A stretch of 64,000 nucleotides of DNA from assembly GCA_011391635.1 (NCBI GenBank), contig JAABQD010000003.1, positions 1-64,000 of the forward strand. The letters are read 5' to 3'. Below the pieces are notes generated by a model that saw nothing but the letters and a program-made list of their open reading frames with translations, searched no databases and was not told where the DNA came from. Position 1 is the stretch's first letter, and every line of letters starts with the position of its first letter. This document shows, piece after piece, positions 18,801-27,271 of this stretch. The translations under genes and the position numbers were made by a program. The DNA is from Sulfurimonas sp. (lineage in GTDB: Bacteria; Campylobacterota; Campylobacteria; Campylobacterales; Sulfurimonadaceae).

Positions 18801-19374
18801 CCATGATAGGAATTTGTCTATTTCTCTGAGAATTTGCCTCTGTACACGCATGAAGTGCAGCTTTTATCTGCAAAGGGTCTTGGCAAGTTTCAAGTAAAAA
18901 AATATCCACGCCACCATCTATAAGTGCCAAACAAAATTCTGTATAACCCGCGAACATCTCATCATAGTGGATATGTCCAAGCGATGGAAGTTTTGTTCCT
19001 GGTCCAATTGAGCCTAAAACAAAACGGGGATGTTCAGGAGTGCTAAATTTTTCACATTCCTTTTTTACAAGTTCCGTTCCCGCTTTTGTCAGCTCATACG
19101 CACGATGCCCGATTTGGTACTCATCAAGCACCCAAGAGAAAGAACCAAAAGTATTGGTCGTGATAAAGTCCGCTCCAGCAGTCAAATAAGCATGAAAAAT
19201 CTCAGATAAAACCTCAGGGCAGGTAACATTGAGGAGTTCATTACACCCCTCATTCCCTTCCCATGCGGCATGTGGAATCTTTTCATCACGCTGTTGTAGT
19301 TGCGTTCCCATCGCACCATCAATGATTAGTGGGCGTGTTTTTATAGTGTTTAAAATATACTCTTTTGTTGTCAT
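15883..19374 (-). CDS. metH: Cobalamin-dependent methionine synthase
   Basis: MetH transfers a methyl group from methyltetrahydrofolate through cobalamin to homocysteine. The 1163-aa protein has all four modules in order. The homocysteine domain has zinc cysteines in FNCGTGP and GGCCGTTP (about residues 230-300). The pterin domain is about 330-620. The B12 cap and binding domain contains DVHDVGKN, whose His ligates cobalt (about 730-740). The AdoMet reactivation domain ends in SFGYAACPDLELNR. It is slightly shorter than E. coli MetH (1227 aa). Three copies of the 13-bp motif lie in this gene, two of them apparently in linker or surface segments (ELHMPS, KAACGTQ). cobQ nearby fits a B12-making organism. 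Confidence 0.96.
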   Translation of the reverse strand: MTTKEYILNTIKTRPLIIDGAMGTQLQQRDEKIPHAAWEGNEGCNELLNVTCPEVLSEIFHAYLTAGADFITTNTFGSFSWVLDEYQIGHRAYELTKAGTELVKKECEKFSTPEHPRFVLGSIGPGTKLPSLGHIHYDEMFAGYTEFCLALIDGGVDIFLLETCQDPLQIKAALHACTEANSQRNRQIPIMVSVTIELSGTMLIGTDAGTIATILEPFDILSLGFNCGTGPEQVLKHVKTLSELWGKPISVHANAGLPQNRGGHTYYPMAPEEFADKQEAFLDFGGVSFLGGCCGTTPQHIRALVNRVSNKTPKAACGTQANSLASLFSTVPLMQEPAPLLIGERSNATGSKAFRELLLAEDYEGTLSVGQQQVRVGAHVLDVSVGFAGRDETKDMNSVMSLYSQKLALPLMPDSTQTPALEEALKLIGGKPIINSVNLEDGIEKFDAVCQLAKKYGAALVCLTIDEIGMAKTVERKIEIAERIYDLATQKHGINPQDLVFDLLTFTLGSGDEEYRDAGMNTIEAIRELRKRHPEVGAVLGLSNISFGLDKDARPYLNSMFLHHCIEAGLTSVIINVQHIIPLNKISKEDQEICNDLIFDRKPHGEALFTFIEHFSTKEAVDNVAEDAAYLAMSDEEKIAKLLMDGDKERMIPLVEEARKTIAPEKIVNEILIDAMKVVGELFGSGQMQLPFVLQSAETMKKTVDYLNPYLPKIDKAVDTTLILGTVKGDVHDVGKNLVDIILSNNGFKVINLGIKVDLENFVKTLKESNASAIGMSGLLVKSTQVMKENLEALKAEGIAIPVLLGGAALTRAFIDDFCRPFYDGPIFYCKDAFDGVTAMSRIEKGNFDTDLHGKDDEEKITKEKKEIVIPPFHELHMPSREVKVPTPPFWGRREMKLTRAQKELAFEWVNHKILFKSRWGYSSKGMTKEAYKKQMNEVIYPAYEKLKKRFLDENLFDPTIIYGYWPCRSDDNTLLIFDESEGYNAPDEINHEPLAQSIGRAITKFTFPRQSKAPHRALSDFFHSERHDVIALTCVSAGAKLSEAEREIYERGDYTEYYQFHGLGVELAEALAEMVHKQIRLDLNISENEGSKLGDVQMNRYQGARYSFGYAACPDLELNRPLFDLLKPEEFGIELSETFQIHPEQSTSALVVYHPNATYYNV
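16737..16749 (-). repeat. Dispersed motif copy in a MetH linker (HMP frame)
   Basis: TTGGCATGTGGAG, mismatch only at the final base. On the metH strand it encodes LHMPS, in the apparent linker before the AdoMet domain. Confidence 0.8.
18420..18432 (+). repeat. Dispersed motif copy in a MetH linker (ACGT frame)
   Basis: TTCCACATGCCGC, perfect core with GC instead of AA at the end. It encodes AACGT in the stretch joining the homocysteine and pterin domains. Confidence 0.8.
19265..19277 (-). repeat. Dispersed motif copy near the metH 5' end (PHA frame)
   Basis: GCGGCATGTGGAA, perfect core plus AA, mismatched in the first two bases. It encodes PHAAWE near residue 35 of MetH. Confidence 0.8.
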
Positions 19375-19483
19375 GGTTAAAAATCTTTTGTTAATTTGTA
19401 GTCTCTTATTTTATCTCAAGAGAGCATAAAAAAGGCTTTGCAAAAAAATTGCAAAAAATATGACGAAATAAGTACGCTAACTA

Positions 19484-19528
19484 TTGACTTTAATCGTCAG
19501 AAAGTTATATAATGACGATGAAAGTCAA
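19484..19528 (+). promoter_or_regulatory. Sigma-70 promoter inside a 16-bp inverted repeat
   Basis: TTGACT (19484-19489) and TATAAT (19508-19513) are 18 bases apart, an unusually complete promoter for this organism. The arms TTGACTTTAATCGTCA (19484-19499) and TGACGATGAAAGTCAA (19513-19528) form an inverted repeat with a single mismatch, covering the -35 box and the region just past the -10 box. A related half-site, TTTAATCGTT, lies at 19541-19550. It reads into the resolvase-like gene, so a dimeric repressor, possibly that gene's own product, could bind here. Confidence 0.68.
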
Positions 19529-19554
19529 AAGTATAGGGAGTTTAATCGTTAAAT

Positions 19555-20190
19555 ATGGTAGTAGCTTATATTCGTCCAGATAAAAACTTTGATGCGGCAG
19601 GTGAACAGTTACAGCTTATCAACTCGTATGCGAGTTCAAAAAATATTGTCATTGATGATGAGTTTATCGACCATACTTCTCAAAATAAACGCCTGAGTGA
19701 GCGTACGAATGTTACTGATTATTTTAAAAGTAACGAGGGTGTAACTCTTTTGATTTATGATGTGTGGGTACTTAGCTCAAATATCGAAGACCTTATACAG
19801 ATGTTTAGTTGTATGTTAAAAAAAGAGTTTACCATCCATTTTATCAAGCAGTCTGTTATAATATCGCAACAGAGCAATGTAGTTCTTGTTCTTGGGCTTA
19901 TCGACCAACTTCGCCAGAGATTGCAAAATGAATCCAAAAGAGTCATTGGGCGACCAAAGGGAAGCAAATCAAATTCTAAATTTGATAAACATATAAATGA
20001 GATTATTTCATTTATAAAAGAGAAAAAAAGTGTGAGTGAAATGGCACGCCTTATCGGTCAAAGCCGAAGCTCTCTCAAAGATTATATTGAGTCTCGAGAG
20101 CTTAAGCAGGTGGCATTGAGTTCGCTTTTGCCTCAATCGTCGGAAAATGCAGAAGAGCATCTAATCAACACGATTAGTTGTCCCAATTAA
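19555..20190 (+). CDS. Resolvase/invertase-like protein lacking the catalytic serine
   Basis: A 211-aa protein with the fold signs of a serine recombinase. An N-terminal resolvase-like domain runs MVVAYIRPDK, then EQLQLINSYASS and a helical tail LGLIDQLRQRLQNESKR. A GRPKGSKS linker and a C-terminal helix-turn-helix (KSVSEMARLIGQSRSSLKDY) follow. In active enzymes the first strand reads YxRVS, with the nucleophilic Ser; here the equivalent is YIRPD. It should therefore bind DNA but not cut it, which suggests a transcription factor derived from a recombinase. There are no inverted terminal repeats or other mobile-element parts nearby. ccoG follows in 21 bases, so it may be co-transcribed and regulatory for respiration genes. 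The function is inference. Confidence 0.66.
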   Translation: MVVAYIRPDKNFDAAGEQLQLINSYASSKNIVIDDEFIDHTSQNKRLSERTNVTDYFKSNEGVTLLIYDVWVLSSNIEDLIQMFSCMLKKEFTIHFIKQSVIISQQSNVVLVLGLIDQLRQRLQNESKRVIGRPKGSKSNSKFDKHINEIISFIKEKKSVSEMARLIGQSRSSLKDYIESRELKQVALSSLLPQSSENAEEHLINTISCPN

Positions 20191-20211
20191 TTTATTTTAG
20201 GAGAAAAAGAG

Positions 20212-21645
20212 ATGAGTGAAGAGAAAAAAGGTATTGAAATACCGACAGAGTGGAGAATCAAACGATACTTTCTGTACGCTTTAGTAACAGTGATTATTTT
20301 GGTTTTACCATGGATAACAATAGAAGGAAATCATTTTTTCCTGCTTAGCTTTGACAAATTGAAGTTGCATCTTGCATTTATTCAGTTTGATATGCAAGAG
20401 TTGTATTTGATGCCATTTTTACTTATGATTATGTTCCTTGGTATTTTTGGTATGACGGTTATGGGTGGACGCGTTTTTTGTGGTTGGGTTTGTCCGCAAA
20501 CTGTATTTCGTGTCATTTATCGTGATTTGATTGAGACAAAAATTTTGGGTCTTCGCAAACGCATAAAAAACAAACAACAAGAACCAGATATGAGTAAAGC
20601 TGAGAATAAAGTCAAAAAAGTAATTGCTATTTTACTTTGGACACTTCTCTCTTTTGTGGCAGCTGCAAACTTTTTATGGTATTTCGTTCCGCCAGAAGAT
20701 TTCTTTGCGTATTTAGCAGACCCAGCGGAGCATATGACGCTTTTTGGGGCAGTGATTGGGATAGCGTTGTTTTTGATTTATGACATTATCTTTTTGCAAG
20801 AAAACTTTTGTGTCTATGTTTGTCCTTACTCAAGAATCCAGTCAGTTTTATATGATGAGCATACAGTTATGGCTCTTTATGATATACACCGTGGTGGACA
20901 TATCTATGATGAAAACAAAGAGAAACTCTTTACAAAACAAAAAGATTTACAAGCGGTTGAACCTCACGCTGAGTGTACGGCATGTGAAAGTTGTGTGACT
21001 GTTTGTCCTACACATATCGATATCCGTAAAGGTCTTCAGTTAGAGTGTATCAACTGTTTAGAGTGTGTGGATGCATGTACAACTGTTATGGGCAAACTTG
21101 GCAAACCATCTTTGGTTACTTGGTCGAGTGATTATGAGATTATTGACCAAAAAGGAAAAACAAAATATTTTCGTACGAAAGTATTAGGATATATAGCATT
21201 ATTGGTGATTATCTCTATTATTCTTGGCATGATGGGAAGCAAAAAAGAGCATATGCTCCTCAATATCAATAAAGAAAATCGTCTCTATTCAGTAGAAAAA
21301 CAGGCTGATAATAAAGTAAGAGTTGATAATGCGTATGAGTTCTTGCTTCAAAATACAGAAAACCATGATTTGGACTATTTCTTTGAAGTTATCCCGCCAA
21401 AAGGTATGGAAGGCAAAATCGTTATCACAAAACCAAGTGAGAAATTTACAGCAAGTCCAAATGTGAAAAAGAAAAAAATTGTCGTCCTTAGTACAACAGA
21501 GATGTTAGTAGATGATGAGCGAAAAGATAGTGTTATCCCGATTACTATCCGTGCATACGCTGTGGGACATGAAGATAAAATCGTAGTGTTAAGAAACTCT
21601 ACATTTACTTTCCCAAGAGCAGATATCATTAAATCTGCAAAATAA
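20212..21645 (+). CDS. ccoG: Cytochrome c oxidase accessory protein CcoG
   Basis: CcoG (RdxA/FixG) is a membrane-bound polyferredoxin needed for copper handling during assembly of cbb3-type cytochrome oxidase. The 477-aa protein has membrane helices at about 25-45, 75-100, 145-165, 185-205 and 325-345. Its conserved CGWVCPQTVFR lies after the second helix, and FCVYVCPYSR further on. Two 4Fe-4S motifs are CTACESCVTVCP and CINCLECVDAC. The C-terminal periplasmic Ig-like domain fits FixG_C. AGGAGAAAAAGAG precedes the ATG. The oxidase genes themselves are outside the window. Confidence 0.95.
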   Translation: MSEEKKGIEIPTEWRIKRYFLYALVTVIILVLPWITIEGNHFFLLSFDKLKLHLAFIQFDMQELYLMPFLLMIMFLGIFGMTVMGGRVFCGWVCPQTVFRVIYRDLIETKILGLRKRIKNKQQEPDMSKAENKVKKVIAILLWTLLSFVAAANFLWYFVPPEDFFAYLADPAEHMTLFGAVIGIALFLIYDIIFLQENFCVYVCPYSRIQSVLYDEHTVMALYDIHRGGHIYDENKEKLFTKQKDLQAVEPHAECTACESCVTVCPTHIDIRKGLQLECINCLECVDACTTVMGKLGKPSLVTWSSDYEIIDQKGKTKYFRTKVLGYIALLVIISIILGMMGSKKEHMLLNINKENRLYSVEKQADNKVRVDNAYEFLLQNTENHDLDYFFEVIPPKGMEGKIVITKPSEKFTASPNVKKKKIVVLSTTEMLVDDERKDSVIPITIRAYAVGHEDKIVVLRNSTFTFPRADIIKSAK

Positions 21646-21664
21646 AAGGGAAGCGTTACATAAT

Positions 21665-21693
21665 CTTGGCATGTGGAACTTTCCACATGCCGG
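21665..21693. terminator. Inverted motif pair between ccoG and the GGDEF gene
   Basis: CTTGGCATGTGGAA and TTCCACATGCCGG are two bases apart; 11 Watson-Crick pairs extend by two G-T wobbles. It lies between two convergent genes, in a 63-base gap. Confidence 0.82.
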
Positions 21694-21708
21694 TATCAGC
21701 AATAAGGG

Positions 21709-23445
21709 TTAAAAACTAATTCTATTGCGACCACTATTTTTTGAAGCATATAATAAATTATCCACTCTTTTAAATATTTCATTCATATTTTCACTAGGCT
21801 CAATTTCAACAACACCCATACTTATCGTGAGATTACCAACTGTTTCAAAAGAGTACGCTTCTACTTCTTTTCTCAATCGCTCTGCATATTGCTTCGCATT
21901 TTCAAGTATCGTATTTGGCAAGATAATCAAAAACTCTTCTCCGCCGTATCGTCCAACTATATCCACATCGCGTAAATTTTTCATGACTAAACTCGAGAGT
22001 GAAGCTAGTACGCTGTCTCCAACATCATGCCCATAGGTATCATTCACATTTTTAAAAAAATCAACATCATACATTATGAGAGAAAGAGGTGTTTTATATC
22101 TGTTACAACGGCTCACTTCTGATGAGAGAATATTCATAATAGAGTAACGGTTATGCATAGATGTGAGTTCATCTGTTGTTGCTAACTTTTTAAAATTATC
22201 TTTTACTTTGCTCAGTTCAGCGGTTCTCTCTACTACTTTTTGTTCTAATGAAGAGTTTAGCTCTTCTAGTTGCGTAGTTTTATCATTAATTTTCTCGTTA
22301 TATTTTAAAAAACTATTTTTGACCATTTGAGAAACATAATAGGAGAAAATGAGAGCCAATACGATAATAAACATGGCGATATAAAATATATATTGAGATT
22401 CTGAACTGTATGTTTCATACATGCTCACTTCTTGTTTTGCTAATTTATCCTCAATCTCAGAGAAGAAAAATCCACTTCCTATAATCCAATCTGTATTAGG
22501 AATTTTCTGTATAAACGAATATTTTTTATCTATTTTGTTAGTTGCTCGATTATAAAAATTATATACATGACCAACTTTATCTTTATCTTTGAGAGCATCC
22601 ATGACATTACGAGCAGTGTCGGTTACTAGTGTATCTGTGATATTTTTATCTTCCCCGACAAATTGAGGAAAATATTTGTGAACGAGAAGATTACCCTTAG
22701 AATTGAGTAAAAATACATAGTTTTGCCCCATATTATCTACTGTATTTATGAGAGAATAGAGTTCTTTATCCATTTTCTTAGCTGCGGTGTTCAAATACTC
22801 TCCAGAACCAAAATACCAGTTATAGTGTCCAAAAGCTTTGATAAAGGCAACTTGTTCATATTGTTTCTTGCTATCTTCGTTTGGCTTTGTAAAAGTATCC
22901 CATAAAAATCCTTCACCGTTTTCTTTCGCTAGTGCAATCTCTTCTTGAATTATATATCTGCCATTTGCATCTTGAAAGTTGATGATAGAGCTTCCTTCTA
23001 GATGTCTTAAGTATTTGGGAGCAAGATGAAATATTCCATCATAATCTACAATCCATATAAAGCTCTCCCCATCATTCCAGACAAAAGTCTCGAGTGCGAT
23101 GTGAATCATTTTTTTTATCTCTGTTTCTGATTTGGTCTCTTTGTACTCATTATAAATATTTTCTGCAATGGCATGTGCAGTTTGAACTCTTCTTTGAACA
23201 GTCTCGGTAAGTTTCTCTTTTATTTCCGCTTTTTTATGAATAATGATATCTGTGAGATTCGCAACTTTATCCTCAACAGCTTTTTTTTCACTGTTTAATA
23301 TATCTTCTCTTAAGTTGCTTATACTTGATTCAAAATTTTGTAAATAAATTTGATAAGAGAGCAGGGTTACCACAAGAAAAAAGAGAGGGATGACAACCAA
23401 AGGAGCATAGGTAATGAAATTTAAAAAAGTTTTTTCTTTGAACAT
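21709..23445 (-). CDS. Membrane Cache-domain diguanylate cyclase
   Basis: A 578-aa sensor enzyme expected to make c-di-GMP in response to a periplasmic ligand. After a membrane helix (about 13-32) comes a long periplasmic region (about 35-350) with tandem Cache-type domains, seen as FVWNDGESFIWIVDYDG with WYFGSGEYLNT and, in the second, NTDWIIGSGFFF. A second helix (about 355-375) and a coiled coil (about 380-420) lead to a GGDEF domain with intact GGEEF (in GRYGGEEFLIILPN) and DVDFFKNVNDTYGH. The catalytic site looks active. The RxxD inhibitory site is not obvious. The gene is monocistronic, divergent from the DUF748 gene. Confidence 0.88.
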   Translation of the reverse strand: MFKEKTFLNFITYAPLVVIPLFFLVVTLLSYQIYLQNFESSISNLREDILNSEKKAVEDKVANLTDIIIHKKAEIKEKLTETVQRRVQTAHAIAENIYNEYKETKSETEIKKMIHIALETFVWNDGESFIWIVDYDGIFHLAPKYLRHLEGSSIINFQDANGRYIIQEEIALAKENGEGFLWDTFTKPNEDSKKQYEQVAFIKAFGHYNWYFGSGEYLNTAAKKMDKELYSLINTVDNMGQNYVFLLNSKGNLLVHKYFPQFVGEDKNITDTLVTDTARNVMDALKDKDKVGHVYNFYNRATNKIDKKYSFIQKIPNTDWIIGSGFFFSEIEDKLAKQEVSMYETYSSESQYIFYIAMFIIVLALIFSYYVSQMVKNSFLKYNEKINDKTTQLEELNSSLEQKVVERTAELSKVKDNFKKLATTDELTSMHNRYSIMNILSSEVSRCNRYKTPLSLIMYDVDFFKNVNDTYGHDVGDSVLASLSSLVMKNLRDVDIVGRYGGEEFLIILPNTILENAKQYAERLRKEVEAYSFETVGNLTISMGVVEIEPSENMNEIFKRVDNLLYASKNSGRNRISF

Positions 23446-23495
23446 GAATTCACTCTTTATAATATTTTAATAATTGACAATATTATACTCTGTTG

Positions 23496-23627
23496 ATGTC
23501 TTATTTTTGTCACATAGATAAAAGTGAACTAAAAAAAGAGATTCAAAAAGCATTTGATTTTATCGATAATTGCAGTTTTGCAAGGGCTTTATTATTAAAA
23601 TTTAATAGAGAAAAAGATACACTTTAA
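23496..23627 (+). CDS. Possible 43-aa ORF upstream of the DUF748 gene
   Basis: An ATG-to-TAA frame of 43 codons begins SYFCHIDKSELKKEI and ends FNREKDTL. It is rich in charged and helical residues, quite unlike translated AT-rich spacer, and sits between divergent genes, 22 bases before the DUF748 gene. However, no good ribosome binding site precedes it, and the short length allows chance. It could be a small protein gene or a decayed remnant. Confidence 0.25.
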   Translation: MSYFCHIDKSELKKEIQKAFDFIDNCSFARALLLKFNREKDTL

Positions 23628-23649
23628 AAACTACGCTTGGGAGTTTAAA

Positions 23650-26600
23650 ATGTTGCAAAAAATTCAGTTAAGTAAAATTCAAAAGCTTTTTCTTTCATTT
23701 TTCATTTTTTATACAATTTTTGGTTTTTTTGCTACTCCTTATCTCCTGAAATCACAAATCACACAAACTATTGAAGCCAAAACGAATGCAAAAATTACGA
23801 TAGAGGATATTTATTTTAACCCTTTTACTTTTACGCTTATTATCTCAAATTTTGATTTGAAGTCGCTAGAGAATCAACCGCTTGTAGCTTTCAAATCTAT
23901 GTATCTCAATTTAGAACCAAGCTCTATTTTTCGTCCAGCATTTCATATCAAAGAGTTTGTATTAGCAAAACCAGAAATTTTTGTGGCATACAACAAGGAT
24001 AAATCTTTTAATTTTATCTCTATTCTCAAACCAAATGAGACTCGAATTGAGGATGCAAATCAAAGTTCAAGCTTCCACATGCCAAGATTGATGTTTGAGA
24101 GAGTTTCTATAGAGGATGGAACACTCAAATATGATGATTTTTCCAAGCAAAATGAGTTTGATTTTATTTTCGAAGAGATAGGATTTACTCTTGCTGATAT
24201 TGATACAAATGATTTCAATGTGAGTGATGGGAAACTCAAATTTTATTCCAAATTGGGCGATGCAGGTTATGTTGATTTTAAGAGTCAAGTGAGTGGATTT
24301 GACCCTTTTAAACTGCATGGAACTCTGGATGTGCAAAATGTGGAACTCTATAGCGTTTGGAGATATTTTCAAGATTTGTTCCACTTAGAAGTAGCCGATG
24401 GTAAACTCTCTTTGCATAGTGAGTATGCTTTGAATCTTGATGATATCAATGCAACAACGCTGAGTAATATAAGCTTGTCACTTGAAAATCTGAGACTCAA
24501 ACCAAAAAAATCTTCCAAAGATATCCTCACACTTGACGCTTTGTATCTCAAAGATGGCTCACTCAAACCGCTCCTAAAAGATATTCATATTCAAAAAGTA
24601 GAGTTAAACAGTTTGAATGCACATGCCAAAAGAGATAAAAACGCTCAAATAGATTGGAGCGAGTATCTGCGGTTTAATCAGCACAACACACAAACAGCTA
24701 CAAATGAGGAGACAAACAGTTCCAATCAATGGAGCGGTGTTATCGAAACTATCGCTCTCACAAACATCCAAGGAGATTTTCGTGATGAGGGTGTCACACC
24801 AAATGTTACCTCCAAACTGAGTGATCTCAATATCTCTATGCAAAATGTGACACTTGCAGGAGATGTGCCACTCCAGTATCAATTAGTGATGCATCTCAAT
24901 AAAAATGTGCAGTGTAGTTCAGAGGGAAGCGTGAAATATGACTCGCTCGATATGAACTCTACTCTCAAATGTAGCGGTTTGGATGCACTCTGGTATCGCC
25001 CCTACCTTGATGCAATTACAAACGAGAAATTCAAAGTGTTTGACTTGAAGTTAGAGAGTTTGATGGCTGGTTTTGATGCCAATGTGAATCTCAAAGAGAG
25101 TGACTCGCAAACTATTTTCGCAATAAAAGATGCAAATGTAATGGTTGAAAAAGTGGCTCTTAGTAAAAAAAGCAGTGCAGAGAAGTTGCTTGATTTTGGT
25201 GCTTTGAATCTACAAGGCATCTCTTTGGATACAAAAACAAGAGAGATTCAAGCAAGAAAAATCGCACTGGGTAAATTAAATATTTATGCTAAGAGATATA
25301 AAAACAAAACATTCAGCGTTGAAGATTTAATCGTTCCACATGCCAAAGCTCAAGCAATTGCAGCTCCAAAGAGCCAAAATGAGGAGAAAGAGTATAGTTT
25401 CTTCGCTAAACATCTGCACCTTGATAATGCAAGTTTGAAATTTGATGATAAAGCACTTACTCCGAGTGTGCAAACTGCACTTGATAAAATAAATTTTGAT
25501 ATTTACGATGCAAACTCCAAAAAAGAGAGTTGGCTCAAATACAATCTCTCCGTGCGTGTGAATTATGGCGGATATGCAAAATCCAAAGGGAGTCTCAGAC
25601 ATACGCCACTCAAACAAAAAGGGACGATAGAGTTGCAAAATATCTCTCTCAAAGAGCTTACACCCTATTTGGGAGAGATTGCATATCTCACGATTGATGA
25701 TGGTTCTTTGAGCCTCAAAGCAAATATGAGTTATGCAAAATCCTCCGTAAAAGCGGATTTGAGAGCTGTTGGTACATCTCGACTTGAAGACTTTTTTGTG
25801 AGTGATACGCGAGATGACACACCGATTCTCTCGCTCAGTGAAGTGAAACTTGGCTCTTTTACCTATGAGATGGCACCAAATAGATTTTTCGTCGATGAGG
25901 TGGATGTAAACTCCTTTTATGTCAATGCCCTCATAGATGAAAATAAAAAGATGAATCTTGCCTCGCTTATGAAACAAAATGAGGATGCAAACAGTACAAA
26001 AACAGAGGATTCCAATCAAACGCAAGAGAAATTTCCGCTCAAAATTATGAAAGTGAATGTGGCATTGGGAAGTGCTAACTTTTCTGATTTATCTTTGCCA
26101 ATCAAATTTAAAACAAACATCCATGACTTGAATGGTTCTATTTATGGACTCTCAAATGCAGCGGATGAGACAAGTTATGTGGATATGGCAGGAGAGGTGG
26201 ATCGCTATGGTTCAACAAAACTCAGAGGAAGCATCAACTCAGGGGATTTGAAATCATTTACGGATTTGGATTTTAGTTTTAAAAATCTTGACCTTGAATC
26301 TATGAGCGGATATAGTGCCTCATTCTCAGGATATAAGATAGATAATGGAAAACTATTTCTTGATTTAGAGTATGACATTCTCAACTCCGAACTTTTGGGA
26401 AAAAACAACATACTTATCAAAAATATAGAGTTGGGTGAAGAGCTTAGAGATGAAAATCAAACTCTTTTACCGCTTGGATTTGTTATCGCTCTTCTTGAAG
26501 ACAGTGAGGGTGTGATTGATATCAACATGCCAGTCAATGGCAATGTAGATGATCCTGATTTCAAATATGGAGCTTTGGTCTGGAAAACTTTTGGAAAATT

Positions 26601-27231
26601 GGTTCTCAAAGCGGTTGCTTCGCCTTTTAGTATTTTAGGTTCAATTGTTGGAGGCGATGGCGATAAAATGGAGTATCTGGAGTTTGAGGGAGGGTCACTT
26701 ACTCTCTTACCACCAGAACAAGAGAAGCTTGATAATATTGCAAAACTTTTGACAAAAAGACCAAAAATATCTCTTGGAATCCATGGAGGATATGACACAG
26801 CTCTCGATAAAAGAGCACTCCAAAAAGAGAAACTCTCGCGTATGGTTATTCAAAAAAGCGGAGTCAAAAGTAGAGAGAATCAGCTCAATGTAACGAGCAT
26901 AGATTTAATGGAAGATTTGTATGAGGAGTTTGTACATGATAACAGACTCTACTCCATTGCAAAAGAGCTTAAAGGGCAGTTCAAAGGGGAAGAGTATAAC
27001 AGAGCCTATGCGAGTGCAGTTTTTGAAGAGTGTTTAAAATTTCAGAGTGTGAGCGAAGGGGAGATGCAAACTTTGGCACGAAAACGAGCCGATGTTGTTC
27101 GTGCCTATTTGATTGAAAAAAGAGGTGTTGAGGTCTCTAGGATAAAAATCTTGGAGATAGCCAAAGCACCAGAGAATACAGAAAAATTTGTGAAAACAAC
27201 ATTGCAAGTAGATGCAACTTCAATGAAATAG
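23650..27231 (+). CDS. Large DUF748/AsmA-like envelope protein
   Basis: A 1193-aa protein anchored by one N-terminal helix (about 10-30), then extended beta-rich, AsmA-type sequence. Signs are ITIEDIYFNPFTFTLIISNFDL and repeated LxLxNxxL strands, matching DUF748 proteins. These are related to AsmA/TamB-like proteins thought to bridge the periplasm and affect outer membrane lipids. The C-terminal 200 residues (PPEQEKLDNIAKLLTKRP, SLGIHGGYDTALDKRALQ, KRADVVRAYLIEKRGV) resemble an OmpA-like peptidoglycan-binding domain. The gene is single, between a divergent GGDEF gene and convergent cobQ. It contains two full motif copies. Envelope location is inference. Confidence 0.78.
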   Translation: MLQKIQLSKIQKLFLSFFIFYTIFGFFATPYLLKSQITQTIEAKTNAKITIEDIYFNPFTFTLIISNFDLKSLENQPLVAFKSMYLNLEPSSIFRPAFHIKEFVLAKPEIFVAYNKDKSFNFISILKPNETRIEDANQSSSFHMPRLMFERVSIEDGTLKYDDFSKQNEFDFIFEEIGFTLADIDTNDFNVSDGKLKFYSKLGDAGYVDFKSQVSGFDPFKLHGTLDVQNVELYSVWRYFQDLFHLEVADGKLSLHSEYALNLDDINATTLSNISLSLENLRLKPKKSSKDILTLDALYLKDGSLKPLLKDIHIQKVELNSLNAHAKRDKNAQIDWSEYLRFNQHNTQTATNEETNSSNQWSGVIETIALTNIQGDFRDEGVTPNVTSKLSDLNISMQNVTLAGDVPLQYQLVMHLNKNVQCSSEGSVKYDSLDMNSTLKCSGLDALWYRPYLDAITNEKFKVFDLKLESLMAGFDANVNLKESDSQTIFAIKDANVMVEKVALSKKSSAEKLLDFGALNLQGISLDTKTREIQARKIALGKLNIYAKRYKNKTFSVEDLIVPHAKAQAIAAPKSQNEEKEYSFFAKHLHLDNASLKFDDKALTPSVQTALDKINFDIYDANSKKESWLKYNLSVRVNYGGYAKSKGSLRHTPLKQKGTIELQNISLKELTPYLGEIAYLTIDDGSLSLKANMSYAKSSVKADLRAVGTSRLEDFFVSDTRDDTPILSLSEVKLGSFTYEMAPNRFFVDEVDVNSFYVNALIDENKKMNLASLMKQNEDANSTKTEDSNQTQEKFPLKIMKVNVALGSANFSDLSLPIKFKTNIHDLNGSIYGLSNAADETSYVDMAGEVDRYGSTKLRGSINSGDLKSFTDLDFSFKNLDLESMSGYSASFSGYKIDNGKLFLDLEYDILNSELLGKNNILIKNIELGEELRDENQTLLPLGFVIALLEDSEGVIDINMPVNGNVDDPDFKYGALVWKTFGKLVLKAVASPFSILGSIVGGDGDKMEYLEFEGGSLTLLPPEQEKLDNIAKLLTKRPKISLGIHGGYDTALDKRALQKEKLSRMVIQKSGVKSRENQLNVTSIDLMEDLYEEFVHDNRLYSIAKELKGQFKGEEYNRAYASAVFEECLKFQSVSEGEMQTLARKRADVVRAYLIEKRGVEVSRIKILEIAKAPENTEKFVKTTLQVDATSMK
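24073..24085 (+). repeat. Dispersed motif copy in the DUF748 gene (FHMP frame)
   Basis: TTCCACATGCCAA, full 13-base match, with C before and G after, so that CTTCCACATGCCAAG equals one arm of the hairpin copies. It encodes FHMPR. Confidence 0.87.
25334..25346 (+). repeat. Second motif copy in the DUF748 gene (PHA frame)
   Basis: TTCCACATGCCAA, full 13-base match. It encodes VPHAK in a low-complexity connecting segment. A third, partial copy (GCACATGCCAA near 24619) lies between the two. Confidence 0.87.
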
Positions 27232-27237
27232 GAGTTT

Positions 27238-27271
27238 TTCCACATGCCACTTTTTAAGTTGGCATGTGGAA
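27238..27271. terminator. Inverted motif pair between the DUF748 gene and cobQ
   Basis: TTCCACATGCCA pairs perfectly with TGGCATGTGGAA around a 10-base loop. The hairpin occupies almost the whole 40-base gap between these convergent genes and abuts the cobQ stop codon. Confidence 0.87.

Noticed and set aside
19375-20190. Mobile element around the resolvase-like gene
   Set aside because: No terminal inverted repeats, target duplications, transposase or att-like repeats were found, and the catalytic serine is absent.
25327-26025. 232-aa minus-strand ORF
   Set aside because: Antisense shadow of the DUF748 gene; it begins inside or next to motif-containing sequence and has no ribosome binding site or domain.
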